From Pseudorhodoplanes sp. (GTDB taxonomy: Bacteria; Pseudomonadota; Alphaproteobacteria; Rhizobiales; Xanthobacteraceae), in contig JAVSMS010000001.1 of assembly GCA_032027085.1 (NCBI GenBank), forward strand, positions 1,380,332 to 1,444,331: 64,000 nt of DNA, read 5' to 3'. Under the pieces are notes generated by a model that was given only the letters and a program-made list of their open reading frames with translations, was not told the origin of the DNA and did not search any database. A program made the translations under genes and the position numbers. The number at the start of each line of letters is the position of its first letter. Positions within the stretch are counted from its first letter, which is position 1. Below, in pieces: positions 55,002 through 64,000 of this stretch.

Positions 55002-55796
55002 ATGATGCTCCGGTTTCGCTCCAGATTTCGCTTCAGGTTTCGCTCCTTGGCGCTCGGACTATCGCTGGTGCTGCTGCCGTCCCTCGGCGTGCAGGCAGAA
55101 TGCCGCCTGCCCGACAGCGGCACCGCGCGGGCGGCCGGCGTGGCCGACGGGCGTACGCTGCTGCTGGAAGATGGCCGGCAAATCCTGCTCGCCGGTATCG
55201 AGCCCGCCCCGGCCTGGCCCGCAGCGCAGGCGAAACTGGCGCGGCGCGTCGCCGGGCAGACATTGGTCCTCAGGGGCGTCTCGAGCCGGCCCGACCGCCA
55301 TGGCCGGCTGAGCGCCTTTGTGGCCGTTAGCGGCTCCGAAACTCCGGTACAATATGACCTTGTCCGGGAGGGCGTTGCACGCGTGGCCGGTGCCGCCGGC
55401 ATGCCCGGCTGCCGCGCGGCGCTGCTGGCGGCGGAACAAAAGGCCCGGGCGGCCAAGGTTGGACTATGGTCCGATCCGGTCTATGAGATCCGGCAGGCGG
55501 GCGATCCCGCCCTGATCGCGACCGGGCGCGGCCAATTCGCTATTGTCGAGGGCAAGGTTTTGTCGGTGCGTGACAGCGGAGGCACGATCTACGTGAATTT
55601 CGGGCGGCGTTGGTCAGAGGATTTCACCGCCAGCATCCCGAAACGGCTGCAAGGCCGCTTCGCTGCCGCCGGACTCGATCCGCAGGCGCTGTCCGGCCAC
55701 CGAATCCGCATACGCGGCATCGTCGAGGAACGCGGCGGCCCCTGGATCGAAGTTGTTCGCCCCGACCAGATCGAATTGGCAGAGATGAGACAGTAG
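55002..55796 (+). CDS. secreted SNase-like (thermonuclease) protein
   Basis: 264 residues. A signal peptide (ALGLSLVLLPSLGVQA) is followed by a staphylococcal-nuclease-like domain: VADGRTLLLEDGRQILLAGIE, a VRGxS/RxGR-type segment and LVREGVARVAG. The family's Asp/Arg/Glu active site is only partly recognisable, so activity is uncertain. A C-terminal OB-like part follows (FAIVEGKVLSVRDSGGTIYV). Fourteen bp separate it from the protease gene. Confidence 0.75.
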   Translation: MMLRFRSRFRFRFRSLALGLSLVLLPSLGVQAECRLPDSGTARAAGVADGRTLLLEDGRQILLAGIEPAPAWPAAQAKLARRVAGQTLVLRGVSSRPDRHGRLSAFVAVSGSETPVQYDLVREGVARVAGAAGMPGCRAALLAAEQKARAAKVGLWSDPVYEIRQAGDPALIATGRGQFAIVEGKVLSVRDSGGTIYVNFGRRWSEDFTASIPKRLQGRFAAAGLDPQALSGHRIRIRGIVEERGGPWIEVVRPDQIELAEMRQ

Positions 55797-55809
55797 AGGC
55801 GTCAGCGTT

Positions 55810-57270
55810 TTGGTTTGCAGCTCTCGCACCCGGTCCAGGCCTCGCACCGCCCTGCTCGGCGCGGCGCTGGCGCTTGTGCTCTCCAGTTGCTCCGGCGCCA
55901 ATGTCGGACGCCAGGTCACGCTGCCCGATCCGCCCAAGCAGGCGGAGATGGCGCCCGCCGTGCAGCGCGAGCACCAGCGCATTCTCGCCGCCTATGGCGG
56001 CGCCTATGAAGCGCCGCAGCTTGAAGCCGACATCAACCAAGTGGTGGAGAAGCTCGTCGCGTCGTCCGAGCGGCCCGACCTGCATTACCGCATCACCATC
56101 CTGAATTCGCCGACCATCAACGCCTTCGCGCTGCCGACCGGACAGCTCTATATCACCCGCGGCCTGCTCGCGCTCGCCAATGACCGCTCCGAACTCGCCT
56201 CCGTACTGTCGCACGAGATGGCGCATGTGATCGCGCGCCATGCCGCGATCCGCGAGGACCAGGTGCGGCAGGCGGCGCTGGTCAATCAGGTGTCGAACGA
56301 AATCCTCTCCGATCCGCAGAAGGGCGCGCTCGCCTTGGCGAAGTCCAAGATCGCGCTTGCCACCTTCTCGCGCGCGCAGGAATTCGAGGCCGACGGCATC
56401 GGCGTCGGCATTTCCTCGCGCGCGGGATATGACCCGTATGGCGCGACGCGCTTCCTCACCTCGATGGGACGCAACGCCGAATTGCGCGCGGCGATGTCGA
56501 AGATCGATCCGCGCTCGATCGAGTTTCTGTCCTCGCATCCGGCAACGCCCGAGCGCGTGACCAACGCGACGCTCAACGCCCGGCAATTCGTCGCTCCGGG
56601 ACCCGGCGTGCGCGACCGCGAGCCGTATCTGAAGCTGCTCAACGGTCTGGTCTATGGCGAGGACCCGAGCGAAGGCTATGTGCGCGGACGCAAGTTCCTG
56701 CATCCCAAGCTCGGCTTCACCTTCACCGCGCCGGAGGGCTTCGTGCTCGACAACACGCCGCAGGCGGTATTCGGCGTGAAGGATTCCGGGGAACAGGCGG
56801 TGCGGCTCGACGTGGTGCGCATTCCCGCCGAGCAGAAGCTGACCGACTATCTGCAATCGGGCTGGATGGACAATATCGACACCGCGAGCATCGAGGAACT
56901 AACCATCAACGGCTTCAAGGCCGCGAGCGCAACCGCGAAAGGCGAGCCATGGTCGTTCCGCCTTTATGCGATCCGCTTCGGCAGCGAGGTCTATCGCTTC
57001 ATCTTCGCCGCCAAGGAAGCCTCGCCCGAGCTCGACCGCTCTTTCCGCGAGACCGTGAACACCTTCCGCCGCATGTCGCTCGCCGAGATCAAGTCGGCGC
57101 GGCCGCTGCGGCTGAAGATCGTCACCGTCCGGCCGAACGACACGGTGGAGAAGCTCGCCGCGCGCATGCCGGCGCATGAGCGCCAGGTGGAGCGCTTCCG
57201 CGTGCTCAACGGGCTTGATGCGAGGGACAAGGTCAAGCCCGGCGATCTGGTGAAGCTCGTGGTGGAGTGA
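55810..57270 (+). CDS. M48 family metalloprotease, lipoprotein (BepA/LoiP-like)
   Basis: 486 residues from TTG 55810 with GAGGCG ahead. A lipobox-like LVLSSCSG ends the signal. The Zn-protease motif HEMAHV is near residue 135, with the third ligand Glu in EFEADGIGVG. A C-terminal LysM-like part (TVRPNDTVEKLAARM) may bind peptidoglycan. This layout fits periplasmic quality-control proteases of outer-membrane assembly. Confidence 0.88.
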   Translation: MVCSSRTRSRPRTALLGAALALVLSSCSGANVGRQVTLPDPPKQAEMAPAVQREHQRILAAYGGAYEAPQLEADINQVVEKLVASSERPDLHYRITILNSPTINAFALPTGQLYITRGLLALANDRSELASVLSHEMAHVIARHAAIREDQVRQAALVNQVSNEILSDPQKGALALAKSKIALATFSRAQEFEADGIGVGISSRAGYDPYGATRFLTSMGRNAELRAAMSKIDPRSIEFLSSHPATPERVTNATLNARQFVAPGPGVRDREPYLKLLNGLVYGEDPSEGYVRGRKFLHPKLGFTFTAPEGFVLDNTPQAVFGVKDSGEQAVRLDVVRIPAEQKLTDYLQSGWMDNIDTASIEELTINGFKAASATAKGEPWSFRLYAIRFGSEVYRFIFAAKEASPELDRSFRETVNTFRRMSLAEIKSARPLRLKIVTVRPNDTVEKLAARMPAHERQVERFRVLNGLDARDKVKPGDLVKLVVE

Positions 57271-57341
57271 AGCGGTAGCCACCGCCCGCCTGCGCAAAGT
57301 CTCGTAACCGGTCAGCAATCTTTCCCTCGCGTGCCGGCGTG

Positions 57342-57629
57342 TCACCGGCGACGGCCGCGCTCCCGTATTGGCGGCAGGTAGGCGGGGATATCCTGGGCGC
57401 GAACAGGGTTACGGAAGTACAGCCCGTTCAGCATGCACATGTCGGAATTGCCGATCCTGGCCTGCCGGCAGGCCTGCTCGCTTGTAAATCCGCATCTGAC
57501 CCAGCCGCCGCTGTCGTGCAGGCACCAGGGATAGATCGTGGCGGCGGCGGCCGACTGGGGCGCAAACACCGCCATTGCCAGCGCCGCCGCGGCTATCAGA
57601 ACGATCCGAATTGCTGAGCAACCATGCAT
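57342..57629 (-). CDS. DUF3551 secreted small protein, copy 1
   Basis: 95 residues from ATG 57629. A signal peptide is followed by the DUF3551 pattern: TIYPWCLHDSGGWVRCGFTS, QACRQAR, CMLNGLYFRNP. Four conserved Cys probably form disulfides outside the cytoplasm. DUF3551 is mostly found in Bradyrhizobium-like bacteria. It is the downstream member of a tandem pair. Confidence 0.85.
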   Translation of the reverse strand: MHGCSAIRIVLIAAAALAMAVFAPQSAAAATIYPWCLHDSGGWVRCGFTSEQACRQARIGNSDMCMLNGLYFRNPVRAQDIPAYLPPIRERGRRR

Positions 57630-57634
57630 GCCGG

Positions 57635-57904
57635 TCACCGGCGATAATAGCGATCGCGTTTCGGCGGCAGATATTCGGGAATATCCTGATAGTGCACGGG
57701 GCCGCGGAAATAGAGGCCGTTGAGCATGCACATGTCGGTGTTGCCGGTCTTTGCCCGCAGGCATTGTCTCTCGCTGGTAAAGCCGCAATTGACCCCGCCG
57801 CGGCTGTCGTGCCGGCACCAAGGATAGATCGTGTCGGCCGCCGCCGGCGGCGATGCGAACAACGGCGCGGCCAGTATCGCGAAGGCGATCAGAGCTTTGT
57901 GCAT
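57635..57904 (-). CDS. DUF3551 secreted small protein, copy 2
   Basis: 89 residues from ATG 57904 with GGGAG ahead. Signal peptide, then TIYPWCRHDSRGGVNCGFTS, QCLRAK and CMLNGLYFRGP. It shares the four Cys and the proline-rich end DIPEYLPP with copy 1, 5 bp away, so the pair comes from a tandem duplication. Confidence 0.85.
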   Translation of the reverse strand: MHKALIAFAILAAPLFASPPAAADTIYPWCRHDSRGGVNCGFTSERQCLRAKTGNTDMCMLNGLYFRGPVHYQDIPEYLPPKRDRYYRR

Positions 57905-58695
57905 GCGACGATCTCCCCGCTCATCGTGGCAAAAGGCTAGCACCGGGACCGGCCGGAATCACGCCGTTCCCGCATTCCGCCCGCGCGTCTTCTTCGGAAA
58001 TGCCGGCAAGCCAGCGATAGCCGCGGCGACGCGACGTCGAGATCGCGATGCGCGTGCAAGTCATTGCGGGCGCGCGTTGTAGGGTTGGTGCCTTTTCCCC
58101 TCGAACCCGTGCGAAGCCCGGCTTAAGCACATCTTCAATCATTCGCCGGGGACGGTAATTGTCACAAACCCTGGTAGCAGGGATTGGGCGGGGAAGCGCG
58201 ATGGCCTCGCGCGCGTGCCCGGCGTGACGTCGTCCAGGGACAGCCCCGGACTATCGCCTGCTCGGCCGGGCAAGCGTCATTGGGGCGACGAAAGCGCGGA
58301 GCAATCCCACGCTCGCCGGTCCTTTCCGCAGCGAGCAACGCATGCTCGCTGCGGATCAAGCCACGCTCGCGCGCGGGGATCGCGGTTTTCACGAGCATGA
58401 CGTCAGGCGGATTTAGGAAAATATTCTACCGGAGAGAAGGATTTTCCAAAAGCCTCGACCCGTCGCCCTGAGGCGGCCGAGAGCGCAGCGAGCCCACGGC
58501 CAAGTCGGCCAAGGCCGACTTGCGCACCATTGATCCGATCTCGGGCGAACCCGAGATCAAAGGGCGCCGGCCAAGTTCACAAAAGTCGGCCGTACACCCT
58601 TCGGGCCCCGGCGGAGTTTATCATCGGGCCCGCCTTTGGCCGGACCCGTTGGCCCGGCGCCTCAGGATGACGGCGAGAGACTGCGGCCTGCCTCA
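57905..58695. other. 791-bp spacer with repeats, no confident gene
   Basis: A 47-residue frame (58064-57921, minus) reads into the DUF3551 promoter and is not trusted. The stretch 58464-58673 has GC-rich nested hairpins and an inverted CCTGAGGC/GCCTCAGG frame like the repeat at 53735. Nothing else is seen. Confidence 0.5.
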
Positions 58696-58726
58696 ACAAA
58701 AAAGCCCGGCATCGCTGCCGGGCTTT
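58696..58726 (-). terminator. rho-independent terminator of carD
   Basis: An 11-bp stem AAAGCCCGGCA/TGCCGGGCTTT with a 4-nt loop; on the minus strand it ends in a T run. It lies 26 bp after the carD stop. Confidence 0.9.
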
Positions 58727-58751
58727 CGAATTTCTAAAACCGCGAAACAGC

Positions 58752-59558
58752 TTACGCCGCCTCGTCCTCCACCGCGCCTTCGTCGCCCTCAGCCTCTGCC
58801 TCGGCCTCCGCCGCTTCCGGCTTGGCCGGACCCCGGCGCGGACCCTTGGCGAGCGCGGCCTCGATTTCCTTCACGGCTTCCGTCTCGGTGACGTGCTGCA
58901 CCGCCGAGATTTCACGCGAGAGGCGATCAAGCGCAGCTTCATAAAGCTGGCGCTCGGAATAGGACTGCTCCGGCTGCTGCTCGGAGCGATAGAGGTCGCG
59001 CACGACCTCGGCGATGGCGACGATGTCGCCGGAATTGATCTTGGCCTCGTATTCCTGGGCGCGGCGCGACCACATGGTGCGCTTGATGCGGGCGCGGCCC
59101 TTCAGCGTCTCCAGCGCCTTCTTGACGATGGCCGGCTCGGCGAGCTTGCGCATGCCGACAGAGGCAATCTTGGCGGTGGGCACCCGCAGCGTCATCTTGT
59201 CCTTGACGAAATTGATGACGAAGAGCTCAAGCTTGGCGCCCGCGATTTCCTGCTCCTCGATGGCCAGGATCTGGCCGACCCCGTGAGCGGGATAGACGAT
59301 ATATTCGTTGGTCTTAAAACCCTGGCGCTGGGTGGTCTTCTTGTTGGCGCTCATTCCAGAGGGTGCTCCTTCGCCGCCCGCTTTCGGCCGGCTTGTTGTC
59401 TTGGCCACGGGGGTCCCGCGGCCAGCCTGCCGCACGACCTGCGAAGTCCGCCGCTCGGCGGAGGAGGGTTTCGTCCGCCGGGTCATGGCGGTTGACGCTT
59501 TCTTAGTCTGCCGGCCCTGGCCGGCGGTCTTCTTCGACCGACGCGATTTATCTGCCAC
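58752..59558 (-). CDS. carD: CarD family transcriptional regulator
   Basis: Up to 268 residues. The CarD core (about residues 78-235) has the RNA-polymerase-binding Tudor-like start TNEYIVYPAHGVGQ, then KDKMTLRVPTAKI and a helical DNA-binding part. It ends in an acidic Ala/Glu tail. From GTG 59558 there is a Lys/Arg/Thr-rich N-terminal extension of about 68 residues; ATG 59354 with AAGGAG would remove it. The good promoter at 59669-59696 favours the long form. CarD stabilises open promoter complexes, notably at rRNA genes. Confidence 0.88.
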   Translation of the reverse strand: MADKSRRSKKTAGQGRQTKKASTAMTRRTKPSSAERRTSQVVRQAGRGTPVAKTTSRPKAGGEGAPSGMSANKKTTQRQGFKTNEYIVYPAHGVGQILAIEEQEIAGAKLELFVINFVKDKMTLRVPTAKIASVGMRKLAEPAIVKKALETLKGRARIKRTMWSRRAQEYEAKINSGDIVAIAEVVRDLYRSEQQPEQSYSERQLYEAALDRLSREISAVQHVTETEAVKEIEAALAKGPRRGPAKPEAAEAEAEAEGDEGAVEDEAA

Positions 59559-59668
59559 TGCTTCCGCGTGGAACGCACGCCCTTCTATTTGACGGCTCCT
59601 CTGAAACGGTCCCGAAATAATATTGCTCCCCCGCGGGGAGCGACCGGTTATGTCGTTTCAATGGACCT

Positions 59669-59696
59669 TATATACCACATTTTCCGCAAAAATCAA
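59669..59696 (-). promoter_or_regulatory. sigma70-type promoter of carD
   Basis: On the minus strand TTGATT (59696-59691) and TATATA (59674-59669) are separated by 16 bp. The start would be near 59662, about 100 bases before GTG 59558. Confidence 0.5.
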
Positions 59697-59781
59697 TGTG
59701 TTAGGGCGGTGCAAAACGGTAACTTTGGTCGCGGGACCGCGCTTTTCGCGAAGACCGTTAAGGATTCGCGCGCTGGATAAT

Positions 59782-60117
59782 TCAGTTGCCGGTACCCGGT
59801 TCCGGGCTGAAATATTTTTCCTTGTCCGGCACGCCTTGCCAATCCTTGGCATCGGCTGGAGGCTCTTTCTTGGAGGTGATATTCGGCCAGACTTTCGCGT
59901 ATTCGGCGTTGAGCGACAGCCACTTCTCCAGGCCGCTCTCGGTGTCCGGCTTGATTGCCTCCGCCGGGCATTCAGGTTCGCACACCCCGCAATCGATGCA
60001 TTCGTCGGGGTGGATGACGAGCATGTTCTCGCCTTCATAGAAACAGTCGACCGGACACACCTCGACGCAGTCCATGTACTTGCATTTGATGCATTGGTCG
60101 TTGACGACGTAAGTCAT
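59782..60117 (-). CDS. fdxA: FdxA-type 7Fe ferredoxin
   Basis: 111 residues from ATG 60117; the longer frame to 60189 is not conserved. Two cluster motifs: [14 protein letters not shown] (3Fe/4Fe) and [12 protein letters not shown] (4Fe-4S), with the typical C-terminal extension [17 protein letters not shown]. An electron carrier in the cytoplasm. The carD-fdxA adjacency is common in Rhizobiales. Confidence 0.95.
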   Translation of the reverse strand: MTYVVNDQCIKCKYMDCVEVCPVDCFYEGENMLVIHPDECIDCGVCEPECPAEAIKPDTESGLEKWLSLNAEYAKVWPNITSKKEPPADAKDWQGVPDKEKYFSPEPGTGN

Positions 60118-60228
60118 TCCACAATCCCGAACACAACGTGGGCGGTCCCGTGCAGGGCCTAACTTATGGTCCCGCCGCAGGCAAGTCATGCAGGCATGGC
60201 GTCATAGCGGCTCTCTCATGACGCTGGC

Positions 60229-61215
60229 TCAGGGCTGCTGCGTGGCGGCGGGGTGTCGCAGCGCATCGCCCCAATCAAGCCGCCGTGCGGTTTTGAACGC
60301 GACACCCTGCCGGCGGGTGAAAAGCTGTTCTCCGGCCGTACCGTCACCGCGGCAGAGCTTCAGACCGACCCGCCCGCTGCCTCTTTTCGGCGGCGCGATA
60401 ATTCGCCCGGCGAACGCCTGAGCCGGCCGCCGGGATGCGGCGAAATAGATGAATTTCTCGTCTTCCCACGGCACGTCCGCGCTTTTTATCAGCCGATGAA
60501 GGCGTGTTCGCGCCACTTTCCGGGAAAAGTGGCACCAGTCGGGCGCGACCAGCGGACAGGCCTGCGCGTGCGGGCACGGCGCGACGGCGTGCGCCCCGGA
60601 TTGCAGAAGAATTTTCCGCGCCTGGAGAATTCTATGCCATCCCGCCGGGGTTCCCGGCTCGACAATCACCAACACATCCCCCGCTGAATTCCAGCTCTCT
60701 TCCACCAATCGGTCCCGCACGTCCGGTTCGAGTTCGTTCAGCACATAGGCGATGACGACCAGATCGTGCTTTCCGTCTGGCGGCGAAGCGCGGCTGAGGT
60801 CGGCGTCGGTCCAGACGATGCGTTCCGCATGCGACAGCGGCGCAAGTTGTTCGCCCCAGCTTCGGATGGCGCCGCTGCGCTCGATCAGCAGCGCATCGGA
60901 CACCGGCCAGATCTGAGAGGCGGCCAGCAGCGCCGTCGCCGGCCCGGCGCCGATATCAAGCAATGACTTCGGCGCAAAATCCGGCCGCATCTGCGCAACA
61001 GCCTCGAAGACCGCGGAGATCGCGGCATAGGTCGCCGGCAATCGCGCGGCGAGATAGGCGCAGGCCGCCATGTCGTCGGACAGGTGCAGTCTGCCGTCGC
61101 GCATTTCGCCGCGATAGCGATCCGACAAGGTCTGTGCCACCGCGGACAGAGCCTCCAGCGGCACATGCGCGAGCGCCGCATCTATCGCCTGACGCACGGA
61201 AGCCGGCAATTCCAT
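60229..61215 (-). CDS. Rsm22-family rRNA methyltransferase-like protein
   Basis: 328 residues. The SAM-binding motif is LLDIGAGPATA (near residue 88). The family Fe-S or Zn ligands are CPHAQACPL and DWCHFSRK. Members related to mitochondrial Rsm22 act in small-subunit rRNA maturation. Two bp separate it from the S4 gene, so they are one operon. Confidence 0.88.
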   Translation of the reverse strand: MELPASVRQAIDAALAHVPLEALSAVAQTLSDRYRGEMRDGRLHLSDDMAACAYLAARLPATYAAISAVFEAVAQMRPDFAPKSLLDIGAGPATALLAASQIWPVSDALLIERSGAIRSWGEQLAPLSHAERIVWTDADLSRASPPDGKHDLVVIAYVLNELEPDVRDRLVEESWNSAGDVLVIVEPGTPAGWHRILQARKILLQSGAHAVAPCPHAQACPLVAPDWCHFSRKVARTRLHRLIKSADVPWEDEKFIYFAASRRPAQAFAGRIIAPPKRGSGRVGLKLCRGDGTAGEQLFTRRQGVAFKTARRLDWGDALRHPAATQQP

Positions 61216-61217
61216 GA

Positions 61218-61595
61218 TCAGTGCTTCATCAGACTGTCGATCGCGCGGCGGTCGCGCTTGGTCGGACGGCCGCTCCCGAGATCGCGCGCAGGTCCTGCTT
61301 CGATGCGTCGTGCAGCTTCGGAATCTGACGCGAGAGCCCGCGGCTGCAGATCTTCAAACAGCAGACTTGCATCCGTCGCCGACCCACGCCGCTCGGAGAA
61401 ACCGAGGACCTTAAGCACACGCACGCGGTCCAAGGCCACCGTCACGACATCGCCAAGCTTCACCGGGCGGCTTGCTGCACCGATGCGTTCGCCGTTGACG
61501 CGCACACATCCCTGATCTGCCAGCGCCGCAGCCGCCGTCCGCGTGCGCACCACGCGCGCATGCCACAGCCATTTGTCCACACGCTGGCGATCCAA
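61218..61595 (-). CDS. S4-domain RNA-binding protein (Hsp15-like)
   Basis: 125 residues from TTG 61595 (GAGGA ahead). The S4 domain starts at once: QRVDKWLWHARVVRTRTAAA, then VRVNGERIGAASRPVKLGDV. A basic tail follows. Hsp15-like proteins bind stalled 50S subunits. The gene sits between the helicase and the Rsm22-like gene, as in related genomes. Confidence 0.88.
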   Translation of the reverse strand: MDRQRVDKWLWHARVVRTRTAAAALADQGCVRVNGERIGAASRPVKLGDVVTVALDRVRVLKVLGFSERRGSATDASLLFEDLQPRALASDSEAARRIEAGPARDLGSGRPTKRDRRAIDSLMKH

Positions 61596-61610
61596 TGACA
61601 GATCGATCCT

Positions 61611-64000
61611 CTAGGTCTTCTCTTTGCCGCCGGATTCGAGTTGTGCTTTGAGCGCCGCAAGCTTTGCAAATGGCGAATTCGGATCGGGTTGCCGTTCCGG
61701 ACGTTCGCGCCGCTCGAAACGTTCGCGCCGGTCGTCTGGACGGCGTTTGCCGTGATGCTGCGGACGCTGGCCCTCCGGACGATCCGCACGATGCGGCCGA
61801 TGACCGCGATGCGGACGCTTGTCCCCGTGCGGCCGCGTTTCGGAAGCATTGGCGGTCTCTGCAACTGGCGCAGCGCCGTTCGCCTCGGCAGGCACAGACG
61901 CGTCGCTGTGCCGCTGGGCGCCGCCGCGGCGCCCGTGATGACGCGGACCGCGCGCATGACGATGACGTTCCCGCCCGCCCTCGAAACGGCCGGGGCGCCA
62001 GACTTCAATCATTTCGGGCTCAGTCGATGCGGGCTGTGCAGCGACCTCGACAGTCGCGCCTTCTGCAGAGGCATCGTCCGGTGCGGTATCGCCGCCTTCG
62101 GCCACGTTCGGTGCTTCGACAACGGACGCCTCGGTTGCTGCCATACTTTCTGTAACAGTCGCCTGTCCGGCTGCCGGGCCAAACGAGATGTCGGGCAGCA
62201 AGCTGTGGCTGTCGACGATATCCAGCGCGGGAGCGGGCGCGCCTTCGGTCGACTGAATCTCCGGAGCGATCTCGGCGTCCGCCGGCGTCACCTGTTCGAT
62301 CGCCGCTTCAGCGGCCGGTGCATCGGCAGCAGGCGTCATCTGCGCGACAGGCTCCGGCGGCTTCGGACGGCGTTCCATGCGATAGCCGAGCGCGCGCAGG
62401 ATGGACGCAAAATCCTCGCCCGACGAGCCGACCAGCGACGTCATGGCGACAGTAACTGTAAAGCCCGTGCCGTCGAGTGCGCCCGCCGGCTTCACGCCCG
62501 GCGCATTGTCGCGCCAAGCCAATGCCGGACGTATCAGATCGGCAAGTCGCTCCAGAATGTCGACGCGCACCGCGCGTTCGCCGCAGACGCGATAGCCGGC
62601 GGCACGATAGAGCGGCTTTGGAATATCCTTGTTGAATGGAATGGAGGTGCGACCGCTGGCCGCGAGATGCTGAATATCCTCCAGCCCCGGCAATTCGGGA
62701 TTGTCCTGCTTGAGCGCGAAAAGCTGTGTCGCCAGCGCGCGCGGCGCCGGCTTCAGCAATTGCGGGACATAGATGTGGTAGGCGCCGAAACGCACGCCGT
62801 ATTTCCGCAAGGTGGCGCGCGCCGGCTGATCAAGACCTTTCACATCGTCCGCAACTCTGTGGCGCTCCAGAACACCCAGTGACTCGATCAACTGGAAGGC
62901 AATGCCGCGCGCAATGCCGGTGACGTCTTCCGCGCCGCCAAGCGCCGTCAATGCCCCCAGCAGCTTCTCAATATAGGTCTTGATCCACAGATCGAGCCGC
63001 GCCTGAACCGCCTCGCGAGCGGTACCGCTCAATTGCTCGTCGGCGAGAATGCGAACGCGCGGACGCAAGATGTCTTCGCCGGCCGTCAGCTTGCCAACGG
63101 CGTCGCCGACCCAGCGCAAGGTGCCGTCGGAGGCCAGCGCAAACTGATCGTCGGAGCCCTGCGACAATTTCTGCGCGCGCGTTTCGATCTCGCCGGCCAG
63201 AGCCTTTTGCGCGGCAGCGGCCAACGCTTTGCCTTCGGCCGTGCCCGTCGAGGAATCGGCGGCAAACCGGAACCCTTCGAGGCGGCCAACAATATGGCCT
63301 TCGACGGTGACTTCACCTGTTTTCGAGATTTCACTTTCCAAGGTCGTATTCTCGCGCAACCGCCGCATCAAGACGCTGGTGCGGCGATCGACAAAGCGAG
63401 CCGTGAGGCGTTCATGCAAGGCATCCGATAATTTGTCCTCGACCGCGCGCGTGACGCCCTGCCAATGGTCCGGATCGGCAAGCCAGTCCGGCCGGTTGGC
63501 AACAAAGGTCCATGTGCGAACATGCGCGATCCGTGTGGAAAGGGTGTCGATATCGCCTTCGGTGCGGTCCGCCTGCTCCACCTGACGGGCGAACCAATCG
63601 GTCGGGATTTTACCCTCCCGCATCAAAAATCCATAGAGGGTCGTGACCAGTTCGGCGTGGTTGGCCGGCGCGATTTTCCGGTAATCCGGAACCTGACAGG
63701 CCTCCCACAACCGCTCCACGGCCTCGCGATTGCGCGCCAAGCCACGGATGGCGTCGTCGCGCGCCGCGTGTTCGAGCACCAGAATATCTTCGGCGACCGG
63801 CGCACGGGTCAGGCCCTGTTCCTCTGGAATCGTGGCCAGTGATGCCTGCAGCGCCCCAACCGATGAGAAATCCAGGTCGGAATTGCGCCATTGCAGAATT
63901 TTGACTGGCTCGAAGGAATGACTTTCAAGCCGTTCGACCAGTTCCTGGTCAAAGGGCTGGCAGCGTCCTGTCGTGCCGAAGGTGCCGTCTCTGGTGGCGC
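61611..64000 (-). CDS. SUV3-like superfamily 2 RNA helicase, N-terminal part outside window
   Basis: The frame is open to the right edge, so the helicase motifs themselves lie outside. The visible 796 residues begin with the end of the helicase core (FEPVKILQWRNSDLDFSS), the SUV3-type C-terminal domain (GLARNREAVERLWEACQVPD, GVRFGAYHIYVPQLLKP), a Cys/Arg zinc-like segment (YRVCGERAVRVDILERL) and a disordered tail rich in Arg, His, Pro and Ala (from about residue 690 of this part). Identification rests on the C-terminal region and synteny with S4 protein, fdxA and carD. Confidence 0.85.
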   Translation of the reverse strand, partial: ATRDGTFGTTGRCQPFDQELVERLESHSFEPVKILQWRNSDLDFSSVGALQASLATIPEEQGLTRAPVAEDILVLEHAARDDAIRGLARNREAVERLWEACQVPDYRKIAPANHAELVTTLYGFLMREGKIPTDWFARQVEQADRTEGDIDTLSTRIAHVRTWTFVANRPDWLADPDHWQGVTRAVEDKLSDALHERLTARFVDRRTSVLMRRLRENTTLESEISKTGEVTVEGHIVGRLEGFRFAADSSTGTAEGKALAAAAQKALAGEIETRAQKLSQGSDDQFALASDGTLRWVGDAVGKLTAGEDILRPRVRILADEQLSGTAREAVQARLDLWIKTYIEKLLGALTALGGAEDVTGIARGIAFQLIESLGVLERHRVADDVKGLDQPARATLRKYGVRFGAYHIYVPQLLKPAPRALATQLFALKQDNPELPGLEDIQHLAASGRTSIPFNKDIPKPLYRAAGYRVCGERAVRVDILERLADLIRPALAWRDNAPGVKPAGALDGTGFTVTVAMTSLVGSSGEDFASILRALGYRMERRPKPPEPVAQMTPAADAPAAEAAIEQVTPADAEIAPEIQSTEGAPAPALDIVDSHSLLPDISFGPAAGQATVTESMAATEASVVEAPNVAEGGDTAPDDASAEGATVEVAAQPASTEPEMIEVWRPGRFEGGRERHRHARGPRHHGRRGGAQRHSDASVPAEANGAAPVAETANASETRPHGDKRPHRGHRPHRADRPEGQRPQHHGKRRPDDRRERFERRERPERQPDPNSPFAKLAALKAQLESGGKEKT

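Overview
The window is high-GC alphaproteobacterial DNA, most likely from a denitrifying member of the Hyphomicrobiales (Rhizobiales; Xanthobacteraceae/Nitrobacteraceae-like). The evidence is a Bug-family solute receptor next to catabolic genes, DUF3551 secreted proteins, the block carD - fdxA - Rsm22 - S4 protein - SUV3-like helicase at the right end, and dispersed palindromic intergenic repeats of the rhizobial kind. Genus cannot be fixed from the sequence alone.

Layout. (1) 1-7370: a catabolic cluster with an alpha/beta hydrolase (cut by the window edge, nucleophile Ser replaced by Glu), a LysR regulator, a TPP enzyme, a cyclase-family hydrolase, a TetR regulator with a likely operator, a BKACE (DUF849) enzyme and a Bug-type binding protein closed by a terminator. 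(2) 7428-19516: an NnrR/FNR-type box, then DUF59, DUF2249 and NnrS-like membrane genes, a ferritin-like gene, a second perfect box and the operon nosRZDFYLX for nitrous oxide reduction. (3) 19583-23510: a CAP-domain protein, an exonuclease III fused to a FEN-type 5'-3' exonuclease, a small protein and a patatin lipase. (4) 23552-36432: nitrite reduction, with nirS divergent from nirI-nirX over one FNR-type palindrome, then the haem d1 operon nirE-C-F-DL-G-H-J-N-cbiX read leftward from its own box. With nosRZDFYLX this covers nitrite to NO and N2O to N2; no nor genes lie in the window.

(5) 37094-53086: a 16-kb integrated element. The two halves of one tRNA-Arg(CCT) gene flank it, split in the anticodon loop at an 8-bp core, and they can be rejoined on paper into a perfectly paired 77-nt cloverleaf. 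The element carries its own different but intact tRNA-Arg(CCT) near its right end, apparently a replacement for the gene it breaks. It encodes a tyrosine integrase, two AlpA-like HTH proteins, a primase-helicase, a terminase-small-subunit-like protein, an XRE repressor and a run of small unknown proteins, which looks like a phage satellite without structural genes. Its right third, AT-richer by eye, is a probable defence module: Vsr, Dcm-type methyltransferase, a small HTH regulator, a small helical protein, an 825-aa GHKL ATPase, a CxxCxxC protein and an HNH-like protein.

(6) 53166-64000: core genome, with 3-hydroxyanthranilate dioxygenase, a DapA-family aldolase, a secreted SNase-like protein, an M48 lipoprotein protease, twin DUF3551 proteins, CarD, FdxA, an Rsm22-like methyltransferase, an S4 RNA-binding protein and the C-terminal part of a SUV3-like helicase.
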